From JBCFAY01 sp038562375 (GTDB lineage Bacteria > Bacillota > Clostridia > Christensenellales > CAG-138), in the NCBI GenBank assembly GCA_038562375.1, contig JBCFAY010000026.1, forward strand, positions 1-44,631: a stretch of 44,631 nt of DNA, in the 5' to 3' direction. The translations under genes and the position numbers were made by a program. The notes under the pieces are model-generated. The model saw only the letters and a program-made list of their open reading frames with translations, searched no databases and was not told where the DNA came from. Of the stretch, positions 16,046-24,079 are shown one piece after another. How positions within the stretch are numbered: position 1 is the first letter of the stretch; each line of letters starts with the position of its first letter.

Positions 16046-17314
16046 ATGGGCGAGCTGAAATTCGACGCGAAGAAATCGTTTTTTATCGCGCTTGCTTCGT
16101 TTTCAAATTGTATCACAGCGCCTCTATTCAAAGTGTTTATGCCGTTGCTGCTTGCACAGAGGTTTGAAAACACCAGCCAAGTAGGGGCATTGCTTACGAT
16201 TTCAAACTTATTTAGCATTTTGTTTCACCCACTCATTGGAAATCTATCCGATAATACGCAGAGCAAATTTGGAAGGCGCAGGATTTATATCCTTTGCGGC
16301 GCGGTCCTTTGTGGAGCTGCTTTTGTGCTGACTAGCGTTGTCAAACCCGTCTGGCTGATGGCGCTCATGCTGACGCTGTACAATATAACGGTGGCGGCTT
16401 GGCGCTCACCGGTCAGTGCGCTGATGGTGGATTGTATGCCGCCGCAGCACGTATCGCGCACCAATGCGATGTCCTCCGCCATGATCGGCGCTTCAAGTAC
16501 GTTTGCTTATTTCTTTAGCAGCGGCATCTCAAACGCAGGCATTTCGACAAGCACAGTATTTTTAGCTGGAGCATTGATCATGATAGCTACAGCGCTGCTC
16601 ACCTGCTTATTCGTGCAAGAATCGGATTCGCGTGGGAAAACGGCTGGCAAACCATCGAAGCGCGGCGGTCTGTTTGCGATGATGGCGCCTGTGCATAAGC
16701 GCAACTTCATGGTTATGCTTATTGTAATTTTTCTGGGCTTTACCGCGCAGACAGCTTATGAGTATTATTTTTCAATGTACACGGTATATGTGCTGCGGAT
16801 TTCCACGGGAAGCGCCGCGCTGTACTTAGGAATGGGCACTCTCGCATTTTTGCTGTTTTCGATCGTGAGCGGGCTGTGCCAACAGGTAAATCATCTGTAT
16901 TTGATGAAGGCTGCCGTCATAGCGGCGATTTCCCTTCATATCCTCCTGTTTTGGTTTAACAGCAAGGGGATCATCCTACAACGCCTATGGCTGCTGGCTC
17001 TAATCTGCACGGCGCTGGGCATGTTCTGGGGATGCTTTACAATCAATGCGCTGCCGTTGCTGCTTCGTTCCATTCCTGCAGGCCGCGCCGGGAATTCTAT
17101 GGGTTATTTTTTCGTTTGTACCGGCAGCGCAATGGCGCTGGCCCCGCTTCTCTTTGGCATTGTACGTGACATGACAGGCTCCTATATCACACTTTTCCTA
17201 TTTGCAGCTATTTTGTGGTTAGCTGCTTTCTTCGTCCTGTTGCTTTTCAATCATAGAGATAATGGATCTCCTCTTTCAAAAAAATCCTTAAATTCAAAGG
17301 TTGTGACTAAGTGA
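16046..17314 (+). CDS. MFS transporter, GPH/SLC45-like
   Basis: The 422-residue protein has about 12 hydrophobic segments and the loop 2-3 motif GNLSDNTQSKFGRRRIYI, typical of the glycoside-pentoside-hexuronide and sucrose-transporter branch of the major facilitator superfamily. It begins directly after the preceding stop (TAA then ATG), with no separate ribosome site, so it depends on coupling. It is the last gene of the operon. It could be a second importer for the pathway or an exporter of an unused product such as the freed base. No clear intrinsic terminator follows. Confidence 0.85.
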   Translation: MGELKFDAKKSFFIALASFSNCITAPLFKVFMPLLLAQRFENTSQVGALLTISNLFSILFHPLIGNLSDNTQSKFGRRRIYILCGAVLCGAAFVLTSVVKPVWLMALMLTLYNITVAAWRSPVSALMVDCMPPQHVSRTNAMSSAMIGASSTFAYFFSSGISNAGISTSTVFLAGALIMIATALLTCLFVQESDSRGKTAGKPSKRGGLFAMMAPVHKRNFMVMLIVIFLGFTAQTAYEYYFSMYTVYVLRISTGSAALYLGMGTLAFLLFSIVSGLCQQVNHLYLMKAAVIAAISLHILLFWFNSKGIILQRLWLLALICTALGMFWGCFTINALPLLLRSIPAGRAGNSMGYFFVCTGSAMALAPLLFGIVRDMTGSYITLFLFAAILWLAAFFVLLLFNHRDNGSPLSKKSLNSKVVTK

Positions 17315-17637
17315 TCTAGCTACCTGCTAAGAATTGGAATTGATACTCATTATATACGGTCTATATCCTTATGATGACGTTGATGGCTTCGAGCATACGT
17401 AGACAGCGGGATTGAGGCTAAAATTGAATATGAAAGTCAACCGGGCGTACCAGCTTTTTTTAGACTTTCGCTGCTTTCTTGCTTCAATTTCTCGTCGGCC
17501 AATCTCGCAAAAACCACGTGGTAACATGTTGCCACGCGGCCGCTGTTCCACCTCCCGGTCCTCGTTGTGCAGGTGGGTTAAGATGGCTGAAATCCTGCCC
17601 ATTGCTCCGACGTCGTTGCCGGAGAAGACGAACCAGT
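17315..17637. other. Gap with 20-bp near-perfect palindrome
   Basis: No credible gene is found; the small frames on either strand (for example minus 17369-17602) match nothing I recognise and may be decayed coding DNA. One structured element stands out: CGTGGTAACATGTTGCCACG (17517-17536), a 20-bp inverted repeat with a single mismatched pair. It could be an operator or the remains of a mobile element. It lies about 140 bp upstream of the corrinoid operon promoter. Confidence 0.4.
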
Positions 17638-17652
17638 ACTGTAGTCTACAAT
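17638..17652. promoter_or_regulatory. Operator-like repeat, copy 1
   Basis: ACTGTAGTCTACAAT contains the palindrome TGTAG-T-CTACA and recurs nearly identically at 17829-17843. This copy ends 25 bp upstream of the -35 box of the corrinoid operon promoter. Repetition on both sides of the promoter favours a protein-binding site, possibly for DNA looping. Confidence 0.5.
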
Positions 17653-17677
17653 TATGAAAATGACCTTGGAAAAGCTG

Positions 17678-17706
17678 TTGACTTTGTGAAAAAAATAATG
17701 TAATAT
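17678..17706 (+). promoter_or_regulatory. Strong promoter of the corrinoid/nucleobase operon
   Basis: TTGACT (17678-17683) and TAATAT (17701-17706) are separated by exactly 17 bp, in an AT-rich context. Transcription would begin near 17713, giving a leader of about 375 nt before the corrinoid gene at 18088. Confidence 0.75.
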
Positions 17707-17736
17707 GACCTTATTATAATGTAATATGGTTCTAAT

Positions 17737-17824
17737 CATATAATCGGTCCGTTCGGATCATCACGTTGTTTCAATCCCAACGATAAAAAAATTGAATCTA
17801 CCCGTATGACGTTAATTAGGCTGC
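17737..17824 (+). ncRNA. Structured leader repeat, copy 1 (candidate riboswitch)
   Basis: This 88-bp unit recurs 117 bp downstream with near identity from the shared ATCATCACG onwards. It can form GGTCC/GGATC (around 17746-17759), then CGTTG/CAACG with the loop TTTCAATCC. The loop TTCAAT is complementary to the downstream ATTGAA, so a pseudoknot is possible. In the first helix the two copies differ in sequence but keep pairing (copy 2 is TGATC/GATCA), which is suggestive covariation from only two sequences. It matches no riboswitch class that I recognise. Confidence 0.55.
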
Positions 17825-17828
17825 ATGT

Positions 17829-17843
17829 ATTGTAGTCTACAAT
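17829..17843. promoter_or_regulatory. Operator-like repeat, copy 2, or weak terminator
   Basis: ATTGTAGTCTACAAT is a perfect 15-bp odd palindrome sharing its core with 17638-17652. In RNA it would form a short ATTGTA/TACAAT hairpin followed by T's, so it could also be a weak terminator for leader copy 1. Its presence upstream of the promoter as well argues for a DNA-binding site. Confidence 0.45.
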
Positions 17844-17852
17844 TTTTAAAAT

Positions 17853-17941
17853 TCATATACTGATCCGTTTGCGATCATCACGTTGTTTCAATCCCAACGA
17901 TAATAAAATTGAATCTACCCGTATGGCGTTAATTGGGCTGC
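17853..17941 (+). ncRNA. Structured leader repeat, copy 2 (candidate riboswitch)
   Basis: This is the second copy of the 88-bp leader unit, offset by 117 bp. It keeps the TGATC/GATCA helix (17860-17877), the CGTTG/CAACG hairpin and the TTCAAT to ATTGAA complementarity. Its last bases (GGCTG) form the 5' arm of the terminator that follows, so folding of the unit could compete with termination. That arrangement is typical of a riboswitch aptamer joined to an expression platform. Ligand unknown. Confidence 0.55.
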
Positions 17942-17962
17942 GGTTGTTTTACGGCCTTTTTT
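17935..17962 (+). terminator. Leader terminator (attenuator)
   Basis: GGCTG (17936-17940) pairs with CGGCC (17952-17956, one G-U pair), loop of 11, followed by six T (17957-17962). It lies 126 bp before the corrinoid gene and inside the transcript, so it must be conditional or leaky. The stem is short, so strength is uncertain. Confidence 0.55.
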
Positions 17963-18087
17963 ATCGTTCTCTTTAACCTGTTTTTTGTAACTCTCCGGTC
18001 TATGCAACGAAGCAAAACGACCAAAGACGGCACAACGAGTCAATGTCCACATTATCGACAACAAATACATAGGAGGTACGGGAACGC

Positions 18088-18780
18088 ATGGAAGATATCT
18101 TGAAGAGAATCAGCGAACTGGTAGCACAAGGCGAAGGGGACGAGGCCGTTGAAGCGGTAAAAGAAGCCTTTGCCGCGGGGATGGATGCCCTGGTCATTCT
18201 GAACGAGGGCGCAGCCAAGGGCATGGATATCGTGAGCGTGCAGTATTCGGCGGGCGAAGCCTTTTTACCGGAGCTGGTGCTCTCCGGCGACGCCATGAGC
18301 GCGGTAATCGAGGTGATCTTCGCCAACATGAGCAAGGAGCAGGTGGCGGCCTCCAAGCAGGGCGTGATCGTCATCGGTCAGGCCAAGGGCGATGTACACG
18401 ATATCGGCAAAAACGTGGTGGCTGCACTGCTGGCCGTGAATGGGTTCGAGGTGCACGATTTGGGGATCGACGTGCCGGTAAAGGCCTTTTACGATAAGGC
18501 GGAGGAAGTGGGCGCGGACATCGTGGCCATGTCTACCCTTTTGACCACGTCCCTGCCGTATCTGGATGATACCCTGCGGTATCTGACGGACACCAACACA
18601 CGGAATAAATACCACTTTATAGTGGGCGGAGGCCCGGTGACGCCGGAGTTCGCCTCGAAGATCGGCGCGGACGGCTGGGCGCGCAACGCGTTCGACTGCG
18701 TGGAGCTGTGCCGGAAGCTGGTGGCCAAGGGCAACCCCGGCGGGGGTGCCATCGTTCTGGTGGATTCGGAAGCGATATAG
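18088..18780 (+). CDS. Corrinoid (B12-binding) methyltransferase protein
   Basis: The 230-residue protein has the MtmC/MttC-type layout: an N-terminal helical cap (about 1-88) and a C-terminal Rossmann B12 domain. The cobalt-ligating motif is GDVHDIGKNV (101-110), with His104 as lower ligand, followed by the GxxxG-type MSTLLTTSLP and VGGGPVT segments that hold the nucleotide tail. It carries a methyl group between a substrate-specific methyltransferase and a second methyltransferase to tetrahydrofolate or coenzyme M. It starts at ATG 18088 after AGGAGGT and is followed 12 bp later by the MtmB-like gene, its evident partner. The second methyltransferase is not in the window. Confidence 0.92.
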   Translation: MEDILKRISELVAQGEGDEAVEAVKEAFAAGMDALVILNEGAAKGMDIVSVQYSAGEAFLPELVLSGDAMSAVIEVIFANMSKEQVAASKQGVIVIGQAKGDVHDIGKNVVAALLAVNGFEVHDLGIDVPVKAFYDKAEEVGADIVAMSTLLTTSLPYLDDTLRYLTDTNTRNKYHFIVGGGPVTPEFASKIGADGWARNAFDCVELCRKLVAKGNPGGGAIVLVDSEAI

Positions 18781-18792
18781 GGAGGAACAGCG

Positions 18793-20238
18793 ATGTATAA
18801 CTACAAAGTACAGAGATTGCTCAACAACCTGGATAAGGCGTACAAGGGCCCGGTGCTGCCGATGAAGGAATGGGATACCAAGATCATTCCCAAAACCATC
18901 AAGGCCATTTTAAAAAAGCATGGGCTGGCGGGGACGCTGGATCAGGAGAACCCCATCAACTGCGACGACGCTCTGGCGGACGCGTTTTTCAAGGCCGGCT
19001 GGGAGCTCGCGTTGGAGCTCGGCATGTATTGCGAGGATACGGAGCGGGTGATCAAGATCACCGAAGACGAGCTTTTGGAGTGTATCCGGGATTATCAGGA
19101 TATCAACATCCTGGGCGAGGGACAGGATCAGGTGATCATGAAGCCCCGGCGGCCGGAAGACCCGTATAAGCCGTTGCTGGCGGCGAGCCTGGGTATCGTA
19201 TGCTCGGAGGAGAACTACCTGCCCCTGGTGCAGGGGATCGTAAAGTACCCCAAGCTGGTGGATGTGCTGCACGGGCCGACGCTGGCGACGGTATTCGGGC
19301 GGCCGTTCCGCTCGGGCACGCCGTATGAGACCCTGATGGGGAACTACGAATCCCGCCTGAAAAAGGAAGCGCTGTGGCGCGCGGGGCGGCCGGGGATGGC
19401 CTGCACGGGCGTTGCGGGCGCGGTAACGGAATTCGGCCATCTGGGCGGCGCGCCGGAGCTGGCGGGGCGGGGAAATGTGACGATGTCACTGTGCCCGGTG
19501 GAGCTCAAGTGCACGTTCTCCAACTTCCACCGAGTCATGCAGGGCTTGAACTACGGCCATAAACTGCGGGTGGGCGCGTTTTCGTACATCGGCGGTTACG
19601 CGGGCCCCGCGGAGGGCGCGGCCCTTGCGTGCGTGGCGAACGACCTACTGATCCCGACCGTGCTGCAGAGCGATTACACGAGCTCTTATGTATACGACAT
19701 CCAGCTCTTCGGCAACTGTGGCCGCAAGGCGGTATGGGCCAACAGCGTATCGACCCAGGCGATCAGCCGGAATACGGGCTTCATGCGCAACAAGATCGTG
19801 AACGAAACGGGCGGGCCGTGCACGGAGATGTTTATGTACGAGGCGGCGGTAGGCCTTATGAACCACTGCGTATCCGGCGCGAGCAAAACGACGCAGCCCC
19901 GGAGCGCGGGCGGGCGTTATACGGACTACATCACGCCGGTGGAATGCTGGTGGTGCGGCGACGTGTTCAAGTCCTGCGCGGGCATGACGCGCAAGGACGC
20001 CAACGAGATCGCCAAAAAGATCCTGCCCAAGTACGAAGAGAAGCTCGGCGCGCCCGACAAGGGCCTCTCGCTCGACGAGTGCTTCGACCTTGCAAAGCAG
20101 CAGCCCAAGGACAACTACATCGAGTTGTTCAACCGGGTACGCAACGAACTCATCGACCTCGGCATGCCCCTGGACAAAGCCTTCGGCGAAACCTACATGG
20201 GCATGGTCTCCAACGAACGCAGGACCATTGTTCTATAA
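18793..20238 (+). CDS. MtmB-family corrinoid methyltransferase lacking pyrrolysine
   Basis: The 481-residue protein resembles monomethylamine methyltransferase MtmB: FFKAGWELALELGMYCEDT (65-83), AGRPGMACTG (197-206), IGGYAGPAEG, GGPCTEMFMYEAA and a C-terminal LIDLGM. In MtmB the UAG-encoded pyrrolysine comes just after GRPGMxV; here that position is Thr205, recalled from memory and needing alignment. No in-frame UAG occurs. By analogy with MttB homologues that lack pyrrolysine and demethylate quaternary amines such as glycine betaine, this protein should transfer a methyl group from a different substrate to the adjacent corrinoid protein. The downstream nucleobase transporter and purine-type enzymes suggest an N-methylated heterocycle. 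ATG 18793 follows AGGGAGGA. Confidence 0.85.
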   Translation: MYNYKVQRLLNNLDKAYKGPVLPMKEWDTKIIPKTIKAILKKHGLAGTLDQENPINCDDALADAFFKAGWELALELGMYCEDTERVIKITEDELLECIRDYQDINILGEGQDQVIMKPRRPEDPYKPLLAASLGIVCSEENYLPLVQGIVKYPKLVDVLHGPTLATVFGRPFRSGTPYETLMGNYESRLKKEALWRAGRPGMACTGVAGAVTEFGHLGGAPELAGRGNVTMSLCPVELKCTFSNFHRVMQGLNYGHKLRVGAFSYIGGYAGPAEGAALACVANDLLIPTVLQSDYTSSYVYDIQLFGNCGRKAVWANSVSTQAISRNTGFMRNKIVNETGGPCTEMFMYEAAVGLMNHCVSGASKTTQPRSAGGRYTDYITPVECWWCGDVFKSCAGMTRKDANEIAKKILPKYEEKLGAPDKGLSLDECFDLAKQQPKDNYIELFNRVRNELIDLGMPLDKAFGETYMGMVSNERRTIVL

Positions 20239-20273
20239 AACCGCTTGCTGTGGCTGGAAAATCATATGAAAAT

Positions 20274-20294
20274 GCCGGGGCCGTCGGCCCCGGC
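20274..20294 (+). other. GC-rich hairpin between methyltransferase and ABC genes
   Basis: GCCGGGGCC (20274-20282) and GGCCCCGGC (20286-20294) form a perfect 9-bp stem with a GTC loop. It is followed by TCCCCC and an A-run, not T, so it is not a standard terminator on the plus strand. It may protect the 3' end of the corrinoid/methyltransferase message. Confidence 0.65.
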
Positions 20295-20413
20295 TCCCCC
20301 AAAAAACTGCTATGACTCTGAAGCGCCCGATGGGGAAGGCGTCCCTCGAATTTAGAAGCACGACGCAGCGCGCCCGCAAGGCCGTGCCTGCGGAGGCAGG
20401 AGGAAGCATCATA

Positions 20414-21976
20414 ATGACACAACCAGTTCTCGAAATGAGAGGCATTACCAAACGGTTCCCCGGGGTGCTCGCGAACGACCATGTGGACCTTACGCTCTAT
20501 CCGGGCGAAATCCACGCGCTGCTTGGCGAAAATGGCGCTGGGAAAAGCACGCTGATGAACGTGCTCACCGGCATCTATGCGCCCAACGAGGGAAGCATCC
20601 GCTATAAGGGGAAGACCGTGCGTTTAAAAAGCCCCAAAAGCGCAGTTGATCTGGGCATCGGGATGGTGCACCAGCACTTCAAACTCATAGAACCGCTCAC
20701 TGTGGCGGAAAACGTATTTTTATATTCCGGGCGATGCAAATGTATGCTCAACGCTAAAAAGATGAATCAAAGCATCAAAGAGTGTTCCGAGTATTTTAAT
20801 TTACAGGTAGACCCCGCCGCCAGGATATGGCAGCTTTCCGTAGGCGAACAGCAGCGCGTGGAAATTATAAAGCTTCTGTTTTGCGGCGCGGAACTGCTGA
20901 TCCTGGATGAGCCCACCGCCGTGCTCACCCCGCAGGAAACGGTCGAGCTCTTTAAGACCCTGCGCAAAATGGCGGAAGACGGGAAATCGGTACTGTTCAT
21001 CACCCATAAGCTTTATGAAGTTATGACATTTTCCGACCGCATTACCGTGCTGCGCAACGGCCGTTCCATGGATACCATGCCGACCAAGGATACCACCCGC
21101 CAGGAGCTCACCCACCTGATGGTGGGGCGGGACGTACTGAAGGTGTTGCCGGAGAGGATCCCCGTGAAGAGCGCGGAGGAGGTGCTGCGACTGGAGGGTG
21201 TCGGCGCCATGGGCGATAAGGGCGTGCCCGCACTCAACCGCCTCAACCTGACCATCTACGGAGGCGAAATATTGGGGATCGCGGGGGTGGCGGGCAATGG
21301 ACAGCGGGAGTTATCCGAGGTCATTGCCGGGATGCGCCGTATCACCGGCGGCCGCATGCTGCTCAAAGGGGAGGATGTGACGAACCTTTCTCCCAGGGAC
21401 AGCATCAAAAAGGGCATCGCTTTCGTGCCGGAAGACCGCATGGGAATGGGATTGGTGGCGGGCCTTGATATGGTGGATAACGCCATACTGCGCGATTACG
21501 CGATACCGCCCATCAATAAAAAAGGCATCCTCAATAAAAAAGAAGCCGTCCGCCGCACGGAGGCGTTCGTGAAGGCTCACGAGATCAAGAATGCGGGCAT
21601 CAAAAAGCCGGTGCGCCTCATGTCGGGCGGCAACCTGCAAAAGCTGCTCATCGCCCGGGAGATCAACGGCGATCCCGATGTGCTGGTGGCGGCTTACCCG
21701 GTGCACGGTCTGGATATCGGCGCCACCGAAACGATCCATAACATCCTTATGGAGCAGCGCGCGCGGGGCGCGGCTATCCTGCTGATCTCCGAGGATTTGG
21801 AGGAGCTGTTCGAGCTTTCCGATCGGGTGGCGGCGCTCTACGAGGGCGAGGTTATGGGCGTCGTACCCGTAGAAAACGTTTCGCAGGAGCTGTATGACCG
21901 GGTGGGCAGCCTGATGCTCGGGGTCAGGGAAGAAACCCCGGCTCAAGAACAAATGGAAGGGGTGGTGGGGGTATGA
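20414..21976 (+). CDS. Nucleoside-type ABC importer ATPase (NupO-like)
   Basis: The 520-residue protein contains two ATPase domains in tandem, as in ribose and BmpA-linked nucleoside importers. Domain 1 has LLGENGAGKST (37-47), the signature LSVGEQQRVEI and Walker B LLILDEPTAVL. Domain 2 has a degenerate P-loop (GVAGNGQRE), a good LMSGGNLQKLLIA signature and a weakened Walker B (VLVAAYPVHGLD), so hydrolysis is probably carried by domain 1. The ATG at 20414 follows GGAGGAAG; an earlier in-frame ATG at 20312 lacks a ribosome site. It is coupled by ATGA overlap to the first permease. Confidence 0.88.
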   Translation: MTQPVLEMRGITKRFPGVLANDHVDLTLYPGEIHALLGENGAGKSTLMNVLTGIYAPNEGSIRYKGKTVRLKSPKSAVDLGIGMVHQHFKLIEPLTVAENVFLYSGRCKCMLNAKKMNQSIKECSEYFNLQVDPAARIWQLSVGEQQRVEIIKLLFCGAELLILDEPTAVLTPQETVELFKTLRKMAEDGKSVLFITHKLYEVMTFSDRITVLRNGRSMDTMPTKDTTRQELTHLMVGRDVLKVLPERIPVKSAEEVLRLEGVGAMGDKGVPALNRLNLTIYGGEILGIAGVAGNGQRELSEVIAGMRRITGGRMLLKGEDVTNLSPRDSIKKGIAFVPEDRMGMGLVAGLDMVDNAILRDYAIPPINKKGILNKKEAVRRTEAFVKAHEIKNAGIKKPVRLMSGGNLQKLLIAREINGDPDVLVAAYPVHGLDIGATETIHNILMEQRARGAAILLISEDLEELFELSDRVAALYEGEVMGVVPVENVSQELYDRVGSLMLGVREETPAQEQMEGVVGV

Positions 21977-23064
21977 AGATATGCTTTGAAAAACGCGAAA
22001 AGCTGCACCCAATTTGGAAGATGCTCAATCCTGTGATCTGCATCATCCTGGCGCTTTTTGCCTGCATGTTTTTGATCCTCGCCATCGGCAAGGACCCCGT
22101 TGCGGCTTACGGCAAGCTGTTCAGCGGCGGCTTCGGGTCCGTTAAAAAGCTGTCCGAAAGTGTGCTGCAGGCCATCCCGCTGATGTTCTGCGCGCTGGGC
22201 GTATCCATCTCTTTCAAGATGTCCATCAATAACATCGGTGCGGAGGGGCAATACGTCATGGGCGCGATGGCGGCCACAGGCGTGGCGCTGTACTGCCCCT
22301 TTATACCGCAGCCCCTGGTGGTGCCGGCCATGATGGTGGCGGGTTTCGCCATGGGCGCCCTGTGGGCGATGCTGGCGGTGGTGCCGAAGGCGTTTTGGAA
22401 CGTGAACGAGACCATCATTACGCTGATGTTCAACTACGTGGCGCTGCTTTTTGTGGATTTTCTTCTCTTTGGGGCCTGGCGGGATACGACGCTGAACCTG
22501 AACTATTCGCCCTCCTTCCCGGAATACGCCATGCTGCCCAAGCTCTTTGGAACACGCATCAATTCCTCGATCTACATCGCCGTTTTGGCGGCCGTGTGCA
22601 TCTACCTGTTCTTTAACAAAACCATCCGCGGCTATCAGATCCGCGTCATCGGAGCATCTGCGAAATCCGCGCGCTACGCGGGCATGAGCATCCGCATGAA
22701 TATCCTCATCGTTATGCTGTTTTCAGGCGGGCTCGCAGGCCTTGCGGGCGTGGCCCAAGCCAGCGGCGCGGTGGGCAGGCTGCAACAGAATTTTGCCAAC
22801 GGGGCCGGCTATACGGCCATTATCGTGGCCTACATGTCCAGGTTCAACCCCTTCACGGTGCTGATTGTCTCAATACTGTTCAGCGGCCTTTCCTACGGCA
22901 GCGTGGCTACGCAGTTGGTGGGAGTTCCCGAGCAGGTGGGCGTGGTGATCCAGGGCGCGATCCTGTTCTTTGTGCTGGGCGGCGAGATCTTCTCCCGCAA
23001 TAAGCTGGTGATTACCCGTAAAGAGGATGAAAAAGCCGTCGAGCAGAAAGGAGTGGCTGAATAA
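21973..23064 (+). CDS. Nucleoside-type ABC permease (NupP-like)
   Basis: The 363-residue membrane protein has about nine or ten hydrophobic segments and the branched-chain/BmpA permease pattern, including VLQAIPLMFCALGVSISFK and INNIGAEGQYVMGAM. Its ATG overlaps the ATPase stop, and its TAA overlaps the ATG of the second permease. It forms half of the translocation channel that works with the BmpA-type binding protein encoded downstream. Confidence 0.88.
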   Translation: MKICFEKREKLHPIWKMLNPVICIILALFACMFLILAIGKDPVAAYGKLFSGGFGSVKKLSESVLQAIPLMFCALGVSISFKMSINNIGAEGQYVMGAMAATGVALYCPFIPQPLVVPAMMVAGFAMGALWAMLAVVPKAFWNVNETIITLMFNYVALLFVDFLLFGAWRDTTLNLNYSPSFPEYAMLPKLFGTRINSSIYIAVLAAVCIYLFFNKTIRGYQIRVIGASAKSARYAGMSIRMNILIVMLFSGGLAGLAGVAQASGAVGRLQQNFANGAGYTAIIVAYMSRFNPFTVLIVSILFSGLSYGSVATQLVGVPEQVGVVIQGAILFFVLGGEIFSRNKLVITRKEDEKAVEQKGVAE

Positions 23065-23996
23065 TGGATTTCATCGTATCCGTGGTTGCGGCTACGCTGG
23101 GATATGCCGCACCGGTGCTTTACGCCAGCCTGGGCGAGACCATTTCGGAGCGGGGGGGCGTGCTGAACCTGGGCCTTGAAGGTGTGATGCTCATCGGCGC
23201 GGTTACGGGATACATCACCGCCGTGGAGACCGGCTCCCTTGTGCTGGCCATCGCGGCGACGATGTTGGCCGGGGCGCTTACAGGCCTATTTTACTCCGTC
23301 TTGACCGTTACCCTCCAAACGAACCAGGTGGTGAGCGGCCTGGCGCTGGTGACCTTCGGCACGGGGCTGTCGGGATTTTTCGGCAAGCCCTATACGGCGG
23401 TGACCGGCCTTGAAGGCTTCAAGAACATCGCCCTCCCCGGCCTGTCGAAGATACCGATGCTGGGGCCCATGCTCTTCAATCAAAACGCCATGATTTACGC
23501 CCTCTATCTCCTGGTGCCGGCGGCCTGCGTGTTCATCTACAAGACCCGGCCCGGCCTAAAACTCAGGGCCCTGGGCGAAAACCCCAGCGCCCTGGATGCC
23601 GCGGGCTTCAACATCTTCGGCATGCGTTACTTTTACGTGATCCTGGGCAATGCCATCGTGGCGCTGGGCGGCGCGTACATTACCCTTGCGTATACGCCCG
23701 GCTGGCAGGATTCGATCACCGCCGGCAAGGGATGGATCGCCGCGGCGCTGGTGATCTTCTCTTCCTGGAACCCGGCTACGGCTACCTTGGGCGCGCTGAT
23801 CTTCGGCGGCGTGGAAGTGCTGGGCCTGCGGTTGCAGGTTCTATTCCCCAATATCGGCATCCCCTCCTACTTTATCAGCATGCTGCCCTATGTGGCCACG
23901 GTCATGGTGCTCGTCCTTTCCACGGGCAGTTTTCGCAAGCACCGCAAGCCCGGGCCCGCGGCGCTGGGCTCCTATTACGACCGCGAGGCGCGCTGA
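23064..23996 (+). CDS. Nucleoside-type ABC permease (NupQ-like)
   Basis: The 310-residue membrane protein is the second BmpA-linked permease. It contains the conserved SLGETISERGGVLNLGLEG stretch near residues 25-43, which is diagnostic of this permease branch, and LGENPSALDAAGFNIFGMR in the cytoplasmic loop. It overlaps the first permease by one base. The binding-protein gene follows after an 83-bp gap. Confidence 0.9.
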   Translation: MDFIVSVVAATLGYAAPVLYASLGETISERGGVLNLGLEGVMLIGAVTGYITAVETGSLVLAIAATMLAGALTGLFYSVLTVTLQTNQVVSGLALVTFGTGLSGFFGKPYTAVTGLEGFKNIALPGLSKIPMLGPMLFNQNAMIYALYLLVPAACVFIYKTRPGLKLRALGENPSALDAAGFNIFGMRYFYVILGNAIVALGGAYITLAYTPGWQDSITAGKGWIAAALVIFSSWNPATATLGALIFGGVEVLGLRLQVLFPNIGIPSYFISMLPYVATVMVLVLSTGSFRKHRKPGPAALGSYYDREAR

Positions 23997-24079
23997 CGCG
24001 TTTTAACATTCCTGAACAGCTGTTTCCAATTTGCGGGAAATCCGTAATAAATAAACGAGAGAGAAAGCGAGGAAATAAA

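Noticed and set aside
17369..17602. Small minus-strand gene in the 17.3-17.6 kb gap
   Set aside because: No recognisable domain, no convincing ribosome site and no conserved neighbour; treated as unassigned.
17757..17941. CRISPR array, because GTTTCAATCCC recurs and resembles a repeat end
   Set aside because: Only two copies exist, the repeated unit is about 88 bp with a 28-bp gap, and no cas gene is near. A structured leader repeat explains it better.
17700..18087. Known purine or cobalamin riboswitch in the corrinoid operon leader
   Set aside because: The conserved cores of these classes were not found by eye; the repeat looks different.
18793..20238. Pyrrolysine-encoding UAG inside the methyltransferase gene
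   Set aside because: The reading frame is continuous without TAG and ends at TAA.
20274..20294. Operon terminator between methyltransferase and ABC genes
   Set aside because: The hairpin is followed by C and A runs, not T, and downstream genes lack a clear promoter of their own.
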